A stretch of 64,000 nt of DNA from VXNE01 sp965205735 (GTDB lineage Bacteria > Pseudomonadota > Gammaproteobacteria > Pseudomonadales > Azotimanducaceae): contig OZ242179.1 in NCBI GenBank assembly GCA_965205735.1, positions 3,968,001 to 4,032,000 of the forward strand. The letters run 5' to 3'. The notes beneath the pieces are model-generated. The model had not been told where the DNA came from. It did no database searches and was given only the letters and a program-made list of their open reading frames with translations. This document shows positions 16,001-25,295 of this stretch, one piece after another (the first letter of the stretch is position 1; the number at the start of each line of letters is the position of its first letter). The translations under genes were made by a program, and so were the position numbers.

Positions 16001-16582
16001 ATGCACATCTCGCCCCGAATCAAGAGCATCGGTTTCTTCGGCGTCGTGCTCGCCGTTGTCGCCGCATCTTTCGCCTTGGCGGTCAGGTACTACGAAGCCG
16101 GCGGAAGGGTGACCTTTTCGCTTGCGAATCAGCACGGCGACACGGTTACGCAAAAGGATTTCGGCGGACGGTATCTGCTGGTCTTCTTCGGGTTTACGAA
16201 TTGCCACGGTATCTGCCCCACGCACATGAGCAATCTGACCCGCGTGATGGCGGAACTTGACGACACCGGGCATTCGCGCGGCGTTACGCCGGTATTCATC
16301 TCGGTCGACCCGGAACGCGACGTCCCCGCGACAGTCGCCGCGTACGTCGAGCGCTTCGATCATCGTTTCGTGGGGTTGACGGGCTCGCGCGCGGCCCTTG
16401 AGGGCGTGGCGGCGTCGTTCAAGACGTTCCTCCAGGACGCCCCGCCGCGCGGGGCGGACGACTACCAGGTGTCGCACGCCTCGACGGTCTACGTGGTCGA
16501 TCCCTTTGGCCGCATTGTCGACTACCTGTCTTTTTCCGAAGGCGTCGAAGTCGTAGCGGAACGCGTCAGGGATCTGGTTTAG
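16001..16582 (+). CDS. SCO1/SenC family protein (second copy)
   Basis: 193 residues. An N-terminal membrane anchor (about residues 10-28) is followed by a thioredoxin-fold domain with CHGIC in TNCHGICPTHM and the distal histidine in VSHASTVYVVD, so all copper ligands are kept. It differs clearly from the first SCO copy, so the pair is not a recent duplication. One may serve CuA and the other the CuB centre of subunit I, but that is inference. It closes the five-gene run. Confidence 0.88.
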   Translation: MHISPRIKSIGFFGVVLAVVAASFALAVRYYEAGGRVTFSLANQHGDTVTQKDFGGRYLLVFFGFTNCHGICPTHMSNLTRVMAELDDTGHSRGVTPVFISVDPERDVPATVAAYVERFDHRFVGLTGSRAALEGVAASFKTFLQDAPPRGADDYQVSHASTVYVVDPFGRIVDYLSFSEGVEVVAERVRDLV

Positions 16583-16637
16583 GCCCGCTCCAAAGGCGCG
16601 CCCTTCCGCAGTAACCAGCGAGTCAACCGCCCGGCGC

Positions 16638-17831
16638 CTACCACGGTTTCAATTCGTCCAGCAGATGCGAAAACGCAACTGCTCGTATCTTCTTCGCCAT
16701 GTCGAAAGAGTGCTGGCCGGCATGAATGACGAAGAGACGCTGAAGCTTCAAGTCGGCCAGAACCGTCCGCATCGACGGCGTGATGGTTGGTGCCGACGTG
16801 CGTTTGACTTCGAATCCCCAACGCCTTCTGCCGCGCACGACCAACAGGTCGAGTTCGGCACCTGTGTGAGTCGCCCAGAAGAAACATTCGTGGGGCCGGA
16901 CGGCAAGGAACCGAGTCACATGAGAAATCACAAACCCTTCCCATGACGCACCGAGTTTTGGATGCGCATCAAGGTCAGTCTTGTGGGTGACTCCAAGCAA
17001 TGCGTGCAATAGGCCGGAGTCGGCAAGGTAGACCTTCGGAGCCTTGACTTGACGCTTCTTCAGGTTCTCGTGCCATGGCTGGAGTTGCCTTAGGACAAAC
17101 GCCGACGTGAGGATGTCAAGGTAGTGTCGGATGGTCGTATGGTTCACTCCGAAGTTGCGGGCAAATTCCGAGGCATTCCAGATATTGCCGTGATAGTGAG
17201 CCAGCATTGTCCAAAACCGCCTGAGCGTGGCGGCGCTTACGCGAATGCGGAGCTGCGGAAGGTCTCGTTCGAGAAACGTGCTGATGAAGTCCTCGCGCCA
17301 GTCCCGACTTCTTGCGTTGGATGACGCCAGGAACGAACGAGGGAAGCCGCCTCGAAGCCAAAGTCTCGAGTGGTTCTTGACGCCCACCTCCTGCAGAGAG
17401 AATCCGTCGAGGGCGTGCAATGCGAGACGTCCCGCCAAGGTCTCATTCCCTTGCCGAAGCAATTCCGGAGAGGCACTGCCCAGCACCAAAAACCTGGTAC
17501 GGATTGGTCTTCGGTCCGCCAGTACGCGGAGCAACGGGAACAGGTCGGGCATTCGCTGAATCTCGTCCAGCACGACCAGTCCCTTGAGCGGTTCGAGAGC
17601 CAGTTCCGGGTCGGCCAACCGGACGATATCGCGTTGGCGCTCCAGGTCGAAGGCGTGGCAAGGCTGTTTCCAATTTCTTTGGAGATCTCTAGCCAGCGTT
17701 GTCTTGCCTACTTGCCTGGCACCGAGAATAGCGACAACCGGATTGTCGCGCAGAAGCGTTCGCAACCTGGCGAGTTGTTGAGGGCGGCGTATCACGCCAC
17801 AAGCGTACTCGGAAATCTGATGGGTAACCAC
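16638..17831 (-). CDS. AAA ATPase with C-terminal DUF4143 domain
   Basis: 397 residues. Walker A is LGARQVGKTTL (about 36-46), Walker B VVLDEIQ (about 85-91) and the sensor region VLGSASPELL. The C-terminal DUF4143 nuclease-like domain has ELDLLVVRGRRRWGFEVK, where D and the E-x-K match a PD-(D/E)XK pattern. These stand-alone ATPases are common and of unknown cellular role. The GTG at 17831 gives the longest frame; another GTG at 17795 begins VIRRPQQLARL and is equally plausible. It is flanked by convergent SCO and co-directional GMC genes and shows no operon link. Confidence 0.88.
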   Translation of the reverse strand: MVTHQISEYACGVIRRPQQLARLRTLLRDNPVVAILGARQVGKTTLARDLQRNWKQPCHAFDLERQRDIVRLADPELALEPLKGLVVLDEIQRMPDLFPLLRVLADRRPIRTRFLVLGSASPELLRQGNETLAGRLALHALDGFSLQEVGVKNHSRLWLRGGFPRSFLASSNARSRDWREDFISTFLERDLPQLRIRVSAATLRRFWTMLAHYHGNIWNASEFARNFGVNHTTIRHYLDILTSAFVLRQLQPWHENLKKRQVKAPKVYLADSGLLHALLGVTHKTDLDAHPKLGASWEGFVISHVTRFLAVRPHECFFWATHTGAELDLLVVRGRRRWGFEVKRTSAPTITPSMRTVLADLKLQRLFVIHAGQHSFDMAKKIRAVAFSHLLDELKPW

Positions 17832-17879
17832 CCATATTTCATGGTGTAGATCTGGGCCATGCTTCAGCGTGGAGGATTG

Positions 17880-19484
17880 CTAGTCGAACAGGTTGGCGAG
17901 ATTCTTCTTCATGGAATCGGCGACGTAGAGCGCCACCGCCTGGATGGTGGTTGTCGGATTGACGCCGCCCGATGTGACGAAGACGCTGCCATCGACGATG
18001 AACAGGTTGCGGACGTCGTGGCTCCGTCCCCACGCGTTGACTACGGACCGTTCCGGGTCCGCGCCCATGCGGGCCGTTCCGAGCAGGTGCCAGCCGGCCA
18101 TGCGGAGCGGTCCCCGCCTTGTGATTTCCCGCGCTCCCGCCGCGCGCATGACTTCGCTGCCTTTCTCAAGCCCGTGTTGCAGCATCCGCTCGCTGTTCTC
18201 GCTCAGTCGATAGGTGACTTTGGGTGCCGGGATGCCGTTTGAGTCCTTGAGTTCGGGGTCGAGCGTGACGCGATTGCACTCCTCGGGCAGGTCCTCGCAG
18301 CAGATTCCCAATCCGATGGTTCGGTCGTAGTACTTCTCGAACGCCTGGTGGTGTGCCGCACCCCAGGGAATCGTTCCGTCCGCCATGCCATTCCGCGCCG
18401 TGCGGACGGGTCCGCCGGTGCGTACGATCTGCATGTTGTAGCCGCGCACGAAGTCGCGCATCCGATCGGTTTCGTAGAACTGTTGGCTGAGGATGCAGCA
18501 CCCCTGCGGGCCGAAGTGCGATTCGAGCGGCTCGTCGAACACCCCGTTGACGTTGCCCCACGGGTGGAACATCAGGTTTTTGCCCACCAGACCAGACCGA
18601 TTCGCCAACCCTTGAGGAAAACGCGCGGAAACGGAATTGAGCAGCAGGCGCGGCGTGCCGACACCGTTGCATGCCATGATGACCACTTCCGCGCGCTGAC
18701 GGCGTTCGACGCCGTTTTCGTCGTAGTAGATGACGCCGGTGGCCATGTCCCGCGCGTCCACGGTGACTTCGCGCACACGGCAGTTGGTCGCCAACTCGAC
18801 GCCGGCGCGTTGCGCCATGGGCCAATAGGTGACGTCGGCGCTGCTTTTCGCGCCCGTGGCGCAACCGGCGTTGCATGGACCGAGGTTGGCGCACTGTTCG
18901 CGGCCCTCGTACTGTCGGGTCGCGATGGCGCTGTCGGATGGCCACCAGTGCCAACCGAGCTTGTTGAAGCCGTTGGCTATCTTTTCGCCCATGCGACCCA
19001 TCGGCACATGCGGCAGCGGCGGGTTGTGCGGCGGATAGGCCGGATCTCCGGCCAGGCCGGCGACGCCGATATTGCGGTCGTTTTCGGCGAAATAGGGATC
19101 GAGCAGGGCGTAGTCGATCGGCCAGTCGTCGGCGACGCCGTCGAGGGACTTGACGCGGAAGTCGGACGGGTGGAAACGGGGGAAATGCGCCGAGTAGAGA
19201 ATCGTGCTGCCGCCGACGGCGTTGAAGTTGGCGACCGCGATGGGCGAGTCGTCGTCGTTGATTGGATAGTCCGCGGCGCGGTGGCGGAAGTTGGGACTGA
19301 TCGAGTAATCCCTTCCTTGCAGCACTTCCCAGTCGCGCCGGGTGCTTGGGTAGTCGGCGGGATTCATCCAGTCGCCCTGTTCCAGGCACATGATGCGCAT
19401 TCTGGTTTCGGCGAGGCTCCACGCGACGGCGGCGCCGGATGCGCCCGCGCCTACGATCAGGACATCAACGATGTCGTCGGCCAC
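17880..19484 (-). CDS. GMC-family flavin oxidoreductase
   Basis: 534 residues from a GTG placed 2 nt after the moeB stop. The FAD-binding VLIVGAGASGAAVAWSLAE is at the N-terminus, AVGGSTILYSAHFPRF is the GMC signature, and the C-terminal catalytic block reads GWHLLGTARMG and SGGVNPTTTIQAVAL. A cysteine-rich insert (CANLGPCNAGCATGAKS) is typical of the gluconate/choline-dehydrogenase-like group that works with subunit-3 partners. Substrate is unknown. The likely partner, the subunit-3-like gene, lies at 12034-12513, beyond the heme-copper cluster. Confidence 0.88.
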   Translation of the reverse strand: MADDIVDVLIVGAGASGAAVAWSLAETRMRIMCLEQGDWMNPADYPSTRRDWEVLQGRDYSISPNFRHRAADYPINDDDSPIAVANFNAVGGSTILYSAHFPRFHPSDFRVKSLDGVADDWPIDYALLDPYFAENDRNIGVAGLAGDPAYPPHNPPLPHVPMGRMGEKIANGFNKLGWHWWPSDSAIATRQYEGREQCANLGPCNAGCATGAKSSADVTYWPMAQRAGVELATNCRVREVTVDARDMATGVIYYDENGVERRQRAEVVIMACNGVGTPRLLLNSVSARFPQGLANRSGLVGKNLMFHPWGNVNGVFDEPLESHFGPQGCCILSQQFYETDRMRDFVRGYNMQIVRTGGPVRTARNGMADGTIPWGAAHHQAFEKYYDRTIGLGICCEDLPEECNRVTLDPELKDSNGIPAPKVTYRLSENSERMLQHGLEKGSEVMRAAGAREITRRGPLRMAGWHLLGTARMGADPERSVVNAWGRSHDVRNLFIVDGSVFVTSGGVNPTTTIQAVALYVADSMKKNLANLFD

Positions 19485-19486
19485 GG

Positions 19487-20248
19487 TTAGTGCCGCGGTT
19501 CTGCGCGCTTGCCGCAAACGGCGCAGTTCGGGTTCTTCGGCAGCGTGAACTTGCGCCACTCCATGCGCTTGGCGTCGAGATACAGCACGTAGCCTACGAG
19601 CGTCTCGCCGACGCCGGCGATCAGCTTCACCGCTTCCATGGCCTGCACCGTGCCGACGATACCGACCAGCGGCGCGATGACGCCGTTCTCGGCGCAGTTC
19701 AGCGCTTCGCCTTCCCCTTCGGGATACAGGCACTGGTAGCACGGCGAGTCAGCCTCTCTGGCATCGAACACCGCGACTTGTCCTTCCATCCGAATAGCGG
19801 CCCCGGAGACCAGCGGCGTCCGGGTGTCCACGCAAAGACGATTGATGGCGATGCGGCTCGCCATGTTGTCGGTTGCGTCGAGTACGAGATCCGCATCGGC
19901 GACCGCCGCCGCGAGGACATCGCCCTCGAGCCTGCGGCACAGGGGAACCGTGCTGACGGTGGAGTTGATGCGTGAGATCGCCGAGGCTGCGGAGGTTGCC
20001 TTGGGTTGACCCACGGTCGCTTCGCCATGTGCGATCTGGCGCTGCAGGTTGGATAGGTCGACTGCGTCGTCATCGGCGAGGGTGAGATGGCCGACGCCGG
20101 CGGCGGCGAGGTACATCGCTACGGGCGATCCGAGTCCGCCGACGCCGGCGATCAGCACGCGGGCGGACAGCAGAAGCTCCTGTCCGGCGATGTCGAACTC
20201 CGGCAGCATGATCTGGCGGCTGTAGCGCAGGAGTTGGTCGTCGTTCAC
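19487..20248 (-). CDS. moeB: MoeB/ThiF/HesA family adenylyltransferase
   Basis: 253 residues. It begins VNDDQLLRYSRQIMLPEF, the family start, from a GTG overlapping the prmC stop. The nucleotide loop GVGGLGSPVAMYLAAAG, the arginine finger in NLQRQIAHG and DATDNMASR follow. Zinc is held by CYQC and CAVC near the C-terminus. MoeB activates MoaD in molybdopterin synthesis; ThiF does the same for ThiS. The order moeB-prmC-prfA-hemA is that of Pseudomonas-like genomes, which favours MoeB. Confidence 0.9.
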   Translation of the reverse strand: MNDDQLLRYSRQIMLPEFDIAGQELLLSARVLIAGVGGLGSPVAMYLAAAGVGHLTLADDDAVDLSNLQRQIAHGEATVGQPKATSAASAISRINSTVSTVPLCRRLEGDVLAAAVADADLVLDATDNMASRIAINRLCVDTRTPLVSGAAIRMEGQVAVFDAREADSPCYQCLYPEGEGEALNCAENGVIAPLVGIVGTVQAMEAVKLIAGVGETLVGYVLYLDAKRMEWRKFTLPKNPNCAVCGKRAEPRH

Positions 20249-21081
20249 GCTCTGTGCCCCAGGGTCACGCGCGGAACACAAGCCAGATCGTTCAGCGTCT
20301 CGATATCCAGAAATCTCGCGCTTCGGAACAATGCACGAACAGGCTCGGCCTGGTCGTAGCCGTGTTCGACCAGCAGGGTTCCGCCCGGTTTGAGGTGGTT
20401 CGGCGCCTGGCGCACGATGCGGCGCAAGTGGGACAGACCATCAGACCCGCCGACGAGCGCTCGGCGCGGTTCGAAGCGCAGATCCCCGCGATCGAGATGA
20501 GAATCGCCTTCCGCGATGTAGGGAGGATTGGCCAGGATCGCGTCGTAGGTGCCCCTGACTGCCGAGAACCAGTCGGACTCGAAAAAAGTAGCGCTGATGC
20601 CCAGGTGTCTGGCGTTCTGCCGGGCGAGGGTTACGCAACCCGGATCGCAGTCGACGCCCTCTACGTTGGCTGTCGGGCAACTGGTTGCCACGGCCAGAGC
20701 CACTGCGCCGGATCCGGTTCCGAGATCCAGCACGCGCGTGCCCGGCGGGTGCTCGTCGGAGGTCGACGTGCGGGACATGCGCGCCAGGGCAGCCTCGACC
20801 AGGCACTCCGTGTCCGCGCGGGGAATCAGCGCGCGCCGGTCCACGGCGAGCGTCAGGTTCCAGAATCCTCGCTCGCCCATGATGTAGGCCACCGGTTCGC
20901 CGCGCTGGCGCCGCTCGATACAGTCCACGTGCCGGCGCATCAGCCGGTCGGGCACGCGGCGTTCGGGGAATGCATACAGGGCGCCCGATTGCTGCTGCAG
21001 CGCGTGCGCCGTCAACAGTTCAGCCTCGGCCCTCGGCAGGGCCGCGCGCGCCGATGCGAAACAGGCGCCGAGCGTGCTCAC
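20245..21081 (-). CDS. prmC: peptide chain release factor N5-glutamine methyltransferase
   Basis: 278 residues. The N-terminal helical domain is followed by the SAM-binding VLDLGTGSGAVALA and the catalytic NPPY in ILANPPYI, which methylates the GGQ glutamine of RF1 and RF2. It overlaps the prfA stop by 4 nt, placing the modifying enzyme directly with its substrate gene, as is normal. Confidence 0.95.
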   Translation of the reverse strand: MSTLGACFASARAALPRAEAELLTAHALQQQSGALYAFPERRVPDRLMRRHVDCIERRQRGEPVAYIMGERGFWNLTLAVDRRALIPRADTECLVEAALARMSRTSTSDEHPPGTRVLDLGTGSGAVALAVATSCPTANVEGVDCDPGCVTLARQNARHLGISATFFESDWFSAVRGTYDAILANPPYIAEGDSHLDRGDLRFEPRRALVGGSDGLSHLRRIVRQAPNHLKPGGTLLVEHGYDQAEPVRALFRSARFLDIETLNDLACVPRVTLGHRA

Positions 21082-22169
21082 TCGCCATCACCCATGCCGG
21101 CAAGCAAGTCGGCCTGGTGTTCTTCCGTCAATCGACTGATGAACCCATCGAGGTTGCCGTTCAACACCTCCTCAAGTTTGTAGAGCACCAGCCCGATGCG
21201 GTGGTCGGTTACGCGTCGTTCGGGAAAGTTGTAGGTGCGGATGCGCTCCGAACGGTCGCCGGTGCCGACCAGGTTGCGGCGCGTTTGCTCGCGCTCGTTG
21301 CGTTGTTCGGCGCGCGCCTGATCGAGCAGCTTTGCATTGAGCAGCGACATCGCCCGTATCTTGTTCTGGTGCTGGGACCGCTCGTCCTGGCATTCGACCA
21401 CGATGCCCGACGGCAGATGCGTCAGTCGCACCGCCGAGTCGGTCTTGTTGACGTGCTGGCCGCCGGCGCCCGAGGCGCGGTACGTGTCGACCCGCACGTC
21501 CTTGGTGTCGATGTCCACCGCGTCGATCTGCTTCTGTTCCGGAAGGACCGCCACGGTACATGCGGAGGTGTGAATGCGCCCCTGGGATTCTGTCTCCGGG
21601 ACACGCTGCACCCGGTGAGCCCCGGACTCGAACTTCAGGCGTTCGTAAACGTCTTTGCCGCCGATGCGCGCGACCACTTCCTTGTAACCGCCATGTTCCG
21701 AGGAGCGCTCGGCGAGTTTCGTGAGTTGCCAGCCGCGGTCCTCGGAGTAGCGGCCGTACATGCGAAACAGGTCGCCCGCGAACAGCGCGGCTTCATCGCC
21801 ACCGGTGCCGGCGCGAATTTCGAGGAACACATCGAGGGCGTCGTCGGGGTCCTTCGGTAGCAGCAGCCGCTTCAGGTCTCCCTCGGCTTGCTCCGCCTCG
21901 GCTTGCAGCACGCCTGCCTCTTCCTGCGCGAGTTCCCGCAGTTCCAGATCGTCGTCTTCAAACAGTGCTTCGGATTCCGCCAGCGCCGACGTCGCCTTGT
22001 TCAGGGCGCCGTAGGCGACCAGCACCGGCTCGCGTTCCGCGAATTCCCTCATCAACGCCGTATAGCGGTTGCGGTCGCTAACAACTTCCGGGTCGGAAAG
22101 CAGTGACGACAGTTCTGTCTGACGGTCGATCAGCTGATCCAGCTTGGCCGATAGGGTCGCGGACAACAT
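21078..22169 (-). CDS. prfA: peptide chain release factor 1
   Basis: 363 residues, normal RF1 length. The GGQ loop appears in GAGGQHVNKTDSAVRL, and RIHTSACTVAVLPE and the C-terminal domain are typical. It recognises UAA and UAG. The ATG at 22169 lies 1 nt after the hemA stop, so hemA-prfA-prmC-moeB is one transcription unit. Confidence 0.96.
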   Translation of the reverse strand: MLSATLSAKLDQLIDRQTELSSLLSDPEVVSDRNRYTALMREFAEREPVLVAYGALNKATSALAESEALFEDDDLELRELAQEEAGVLQAEAEQAEGDLKRLLLPKDPDDALDVFLEIRAGTGGDEAALFAGDLFRMYGRYSEDRGWQLTKLAERSSEHGGYKEVVARIGGKDVYERLKFESGAHRVQRVPETESQGRIHTSACTVAVLPEQKQIDAVDIDTKDVRVDTYRASGAGGQHVNKTDSAVRLTHLPSGIVVECQDERSQHQNKIRAMSLLNAKLLDQARAEQRNEREQTRRNLVGTGDRSERIRTYNFPERRVTDHRIGLVLYKLEEVLNGNLDGFISRLTEEHQADLLAGMGDGE

Positions 22170-22170
22170 G

Positions 22171-23424
22171 TCAATCCAACCCGTAGCGCGAGCGCAGGTA
22201 GTTGAGGATGTCGGTTCTGCCCTCGGCGCTGGCGTCCCGGATGGCCGCAATGGGCCCGTGGACAAGTTTGTTGGTCAGGTCGCGGGCGAGCCGCTCGATC
22301 ACCTTCTCGGGATCGTGCTCCGTGCCCAGGCGCTGCAGGGCGCGGGCGAGTTCTTCGTCGCGGGCCTCCTCGGCGCGTTGGCGGAACTGTCGAAGCAAAG
22401 CCTGATTGTCCCGCACGCGCCGTTGTCTCGTATAGCGTCCGACGCCCTCCGCGACCAACGCCTCGGCTTGTTCAGCCGCCTCGTGTCGCGTCGCCACGTT
22501 GTCTTCGATGACCTCGGTGAGGTCATCGATCGAGTACAGGAACACGTCGTCGAGATCGCCAACGGCGGGTTCTATATCCCTCGGCACTGCGATATCCACC
22601 AGGAACATCGGCTTGTGGCGTCGCTCCCGGATTGCGCTTTCGACCATGTGCCGCGTGATGATGTGGCTCGCGCTGCCGGTGGAACTGATGACGATGTCGT
22701 ACTCCGGCAGATGCTTCTGGAGTTCCTCCAGGTGGATCGCGCTGCCGGTGCCATTCGCGCGCGCGAGGTCTTCGGCGGCATCGAACGTGCGATTGGCGAT
22801 ACCAATGTTGCGAACCTGCGCCTGGCCCAGATGGCGCGCCACGAGATCGATCATCTCTCCGGCGCCGACAAGCAGCGCGTCGATCATCGACAGGTCGGCG
22901 AAGATGTGCTGCGCCATGGTCACGGCGGCGTAGGCGATGGAGATCGGATTCTTGCCGATGTCGGTTTCGGTGCGGACGCGCTTGGCGGCGTTGAGCGTAC
23001 TCTGAAGCAGCAGGTCGAGTTCCGGCCCAACGGCGTCGGCTTGCCGCGCAGCGTCGAATGCGGACTTGACCTGGCCCAGGATCTGCGGCTCGCCGAGCAC
23101 CTGGGATTCCAGCCCGGCGGCGACCCGCATGACGTGCGCGGCCGCCTCGGCGTTCCATAGCGCATAGGCGGCGTCCGCCAGTTCGTCGACCGGTATGCTG
23201 CGATATCGCGCGAGCCAATCCTCGACGGGATCGTGATTCGGCGCGTCTAGTGCACAATAAATTTCGGTACGATTGCAGGTTGAGAGAATCGCGGCTTCGG
23301 ACAGCGATGGGATTTCCCCAAGACGGGAGAGCGCATGCGGCAATTCCCGCGTCCCGAATGCGATGCGTTCCCGCATGTCGATGGGCGCGGTTCGGAAACT
23401 AACGCCGTAAGCCAGAAGGGCCAT
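22171..23424 (-). CDS. hemA: glutamyl-tRNA reductase
   Basis: 417 residues. The catalytic cysteine is C50 in STCNRTE, as in E. coli. GLESQVLGEPQILGQVK and the NADPH-binding VGAGEMIDLVARHL are present. It makes glutamate-1-semialdehyde, the first step of C5 heme synthesis. ATG 23424 (MALLAYGVSF) is preferred over an upstream TTG. It is divergent from lolB with only about 30 nt between starts. Confidence 0.95.
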   Translation of the reverse strand: MALLAYGVSFRTAPIDMRERIAFGTRELPHALSRLGEIPSLSEAAILSTCNRTEIYCALDAPNHDPVEDWLARYRSIPVDELADAAYALWNAEAAAHVMRVAAGLESQVLGEPQILGQVKSAFDAARQADAVGPELDLLLQSTLNAAKRVRTETDIGKNPISIAYAAVTMAQHIFADLSMIDALLVGAGEMIDLVARHLGQAQVRNIGIANRTFDAAEDLARANGTGSAIHLEELQKHLPEYDIVISSTGSASHIITRHMVESAIRERRHKPMFLVDIAVPRDIEPAVGDLDDVFLYSIDDLTEVIEDNVATRHEAAEQAEALVAEGVGRYTRQRRVRDNQALLRQFRQRAEEARDEELARALQRLGTEHDPEKVIERLARDLTNKLVHGPIAAIRDASAEGRTDILNYLRSRYGLD

Positions 23425-23453
23425 TTGCGCCAATGCGACGATGGAAAACCGTA

Positions 23454-24053
23454 ATGGTACCAGATGAGAGTGCTTTTCCAGTCTCCCGAAGGCGGCGAAG
23501 GACCGGTGCTAACCTCCTACTGGTCAACGTATTTTTTTCCTTGATGTCATTGTTGATCGGCGCTTGCGCGACGCTCCCGCCTAGAGCTGCGGAGTTGGAT
23601 TTCAGCGTTGTCGGACGCGTTGGCGCCGTGGCTGGCACAGCGGGCGCGAGCGCGGAGTTTCTTTGGAGACAGTACGAATCGGGCTTCGATGTGGAATTCT
23701 GGGGGCCGTTGGGGCAGGGTCGAACGCACCTGGTCGCGGATGGCGACAGGCTGTCGGTGCTCACAGCGCGGGGCGAGCGCGTCGAGGATGGGGAGGCGCG
23801 GGATTGGATACGCCGCGAACTTCGCCTGGACGTGCCGATCCGCGCGCTGTCGAGTTGGATCACGGGCCACCCCGCACCCGAGTGGCCGGCTGGCGGCGTA
23901 GACGCGGATGCGTTCAATCAACTGGGTTGGCAGATCGAGGTCGCCTCCTGGGACGATTGGGACGGCAGGCGCCAACCGAGGAAACTCACCGCGTCCCGCG
24001 GCGACTATCGCGTCACCATCGTCTGCCGACAGTGGACCTTCGGCGCTCCGTGA
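23454..24053 (+). CDS. lolB: outer-membrane lipoprotein receptor LolB
   Basis: About 199 residues. A basic N-terminus, a hydrophobic stretch and the lipobox LLIGAC mark a lipoprotein. The body shows FSVVGRVGAVAG, WGPLGQGRTHLVAD and a C-terminal QIEVASWDDWDG...PRKLTA..GDYRVTIV pattern of LolB. It accepts lipoproteins from LolA and inserts them in the outer membrane. An ATG at 23433 is also in frame; 23454 leaves more room for divergent promoters with hemA. In related genomes the next gene is ispE; here it is a YcaQ-type gene. Confidence 0.8.
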   Translation: MVPDESAFPVSRRRRRTGANLLLVNVFFSLMSLLIGACATLPPRAAELDFSVVGRVGAVAGTAGASAEFLWRQYESGFDVEFWGPLGQGRTHLVADGDRLSVLTARGERVEDGEARDWIRRELRLDVPIRALSSWITGHPAPEWPAGGVDADAFNQLGWQIEVASWDDWDGRRQPRKLTASRGDYRVTIVCRQWTFGAP

Positions 24054-25243
24054 CCCGTTCGCCCAGCCCTCGGAAGCTGCGTAGCCTGGCGCTCGAGCAT
24101 CAGGGGCTCGCCGGAAAGCGCAAGCTCGGATCCGGGATGGCCGGAGTCGAGAAAGCCCTTTGCCAGATCGGCCACGTCCAGATCGACACCATCTCCGTGG
24201 TCGCCCGCGCCCACCACCACATCCTCTACAACCGGGTCGCCAAGTACGACGAATCGCTGCTGAATCGTCTCGTCAAGGCGCATCGCGCCTTCGAGTACTG
24301 GTCTCATGCGGCGTGCTACCTGCCGATGCGCGACTACCGCTTCGCTCTGCCCATGATGCGCGGTGTCGCGAACGGCGAGTGGGGGTGGTGGCACCATGAT
24401 CGCGACCAGCGCTTGCGCGCCTGGGTGCGAGACCGAATTCGCGCCGAGGGGCCGCTGTTCACCAGGGATTTCGAGGATCCGCGCCCGCGCCGAGGCGGCT
24501 GGTGGGACAGGAAGCCCGCCAAGCGGGCGCTCGAGCAATTGTTCATGGAGGGCCAACTGGTCAGCATCGAACGGCAAGGATTCCAGAAGCGCTATGAGCT
24601 TGCCGAGCGATTCCTCCCGTCCAGGGTTGACATGCGGGAGCCTGGCGTCGAGGAGCACGCCAACCATCTCATCGATATCACGATGCGCGCCCACGGCTTC
24701 GCGACTGCAAGAACCATCAACTACCCGCGCCGCGACCCCAAAGTGCGCGCCATGGTGCGGCAGCAAGTCGCGGAGCAGGTCCGCGCGGGTGGGCTCACGG
24801 CGCGTCGAACCGCCGCTGGCGAACCCATCTATGCCCGACCGGGTACATTCGATGGGCCGCCGAAACGGTTCGCCCCGATGGTGCGCATCCTGTCGCCCTT
24901 CGACAACGTGGTCATCCAGCGCCGTCGCGCGGCCCAGGTGTTCGACTTCGACTACACCATCGAATGCTACGTGCCTGCGGCGAAACGACGTTACGGTTAT
25001 TTCGCGCTGCCCTTGCTGTGGCGGGACCGGCTGGTGGGCCGCATGGACTGCAAGTCACATCGCTCCAGGGGGCTCTTCGAGATCAAGGCGCTGTTCCTCG
25101 AAGGCGACGTGACGGATGCGTTCCTGTCCGCATTCGGGGAGGCGGTCGTCGACTACGCGGCGTTCACCGGCTGCGCCGAGGTCGAGGTTGGAAGGGTATC
25201 GCCTCGACTCTGGTTACAACCGGTAAGGGCCTTGTTCGCGTAG
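24050..25243 (+). CDS. YcaQ/AlkX-type winged-helix DNA glycosylase
   Basis: 397 residues from a GTG overlapping the lolB stop by 4 nt. GHVQIDTISVVARAHH contains the Q-x-D motif of the AlkX (YcaQ) group of HTH_42 glycosylases, which unhook interstrand cross-links. Tandem winged helices are suggested by the FEYWSHAACYLPMRDY and LFTRDFEDP regions. The C-terminal half (SPFDNVVIQRRR...FDFDYTIECYVP) is highly typical. It occupies the site where ispE normally follows lolB. Confidence 0.85.
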   Translation: MTRSPSPRKLRSLALEHQGLAGKRKLGSGMAGVEKALCQIGHVQIDTISVVARAHHHILYNRVAKYDESLLNRLVKAHRAFEYWSHAACYLPMRDYRFALPMMRGVANGEWGWWHHDRDQRLRAWVRDRIRAEGPLFTRDFEDPRPRRGGWWDRKPAKRALEQLFMEGQLVSIERQGFQKRYELAERFLPSRVDMREPGVEEHANHLIDITMRAHGFATARTINYPRRDPKVRAMVRQQVAEQVRAGGLTARRTAAGEPIYARPGTFDGPPKRFAPMVRILSPFDNVVIQRRRAAQVFDFDYTIECYVPAAKRRYGYFALPLLWRDRLVGRMDCKSHRSRGLFEIKALFLEGDVTDAFLSAFGEAVVDYAAFTGCAEVEVGRVSPRLWLQPVRALFA

Positions 25244-25295
25244 GAACCCAGTCTGTGGCGCCAATGGCGCGCTTCCCGCAATGTTTGGACTCAGC

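Noticed and set aside
15716..16477. 253-codon minus-strand frame across the SCO genes
   Set aside because: It overlaps two clear copper chaperone/membrane genes, and the product is a composition artefact.
18348..19490. 380-codon open frame on the plus strand opposite the GMC oxidoreductase
   Set aside because: It mirrors the high-GC third-position bias of the real gene; its translation has no family features and the minus-strand product is unambiguous.
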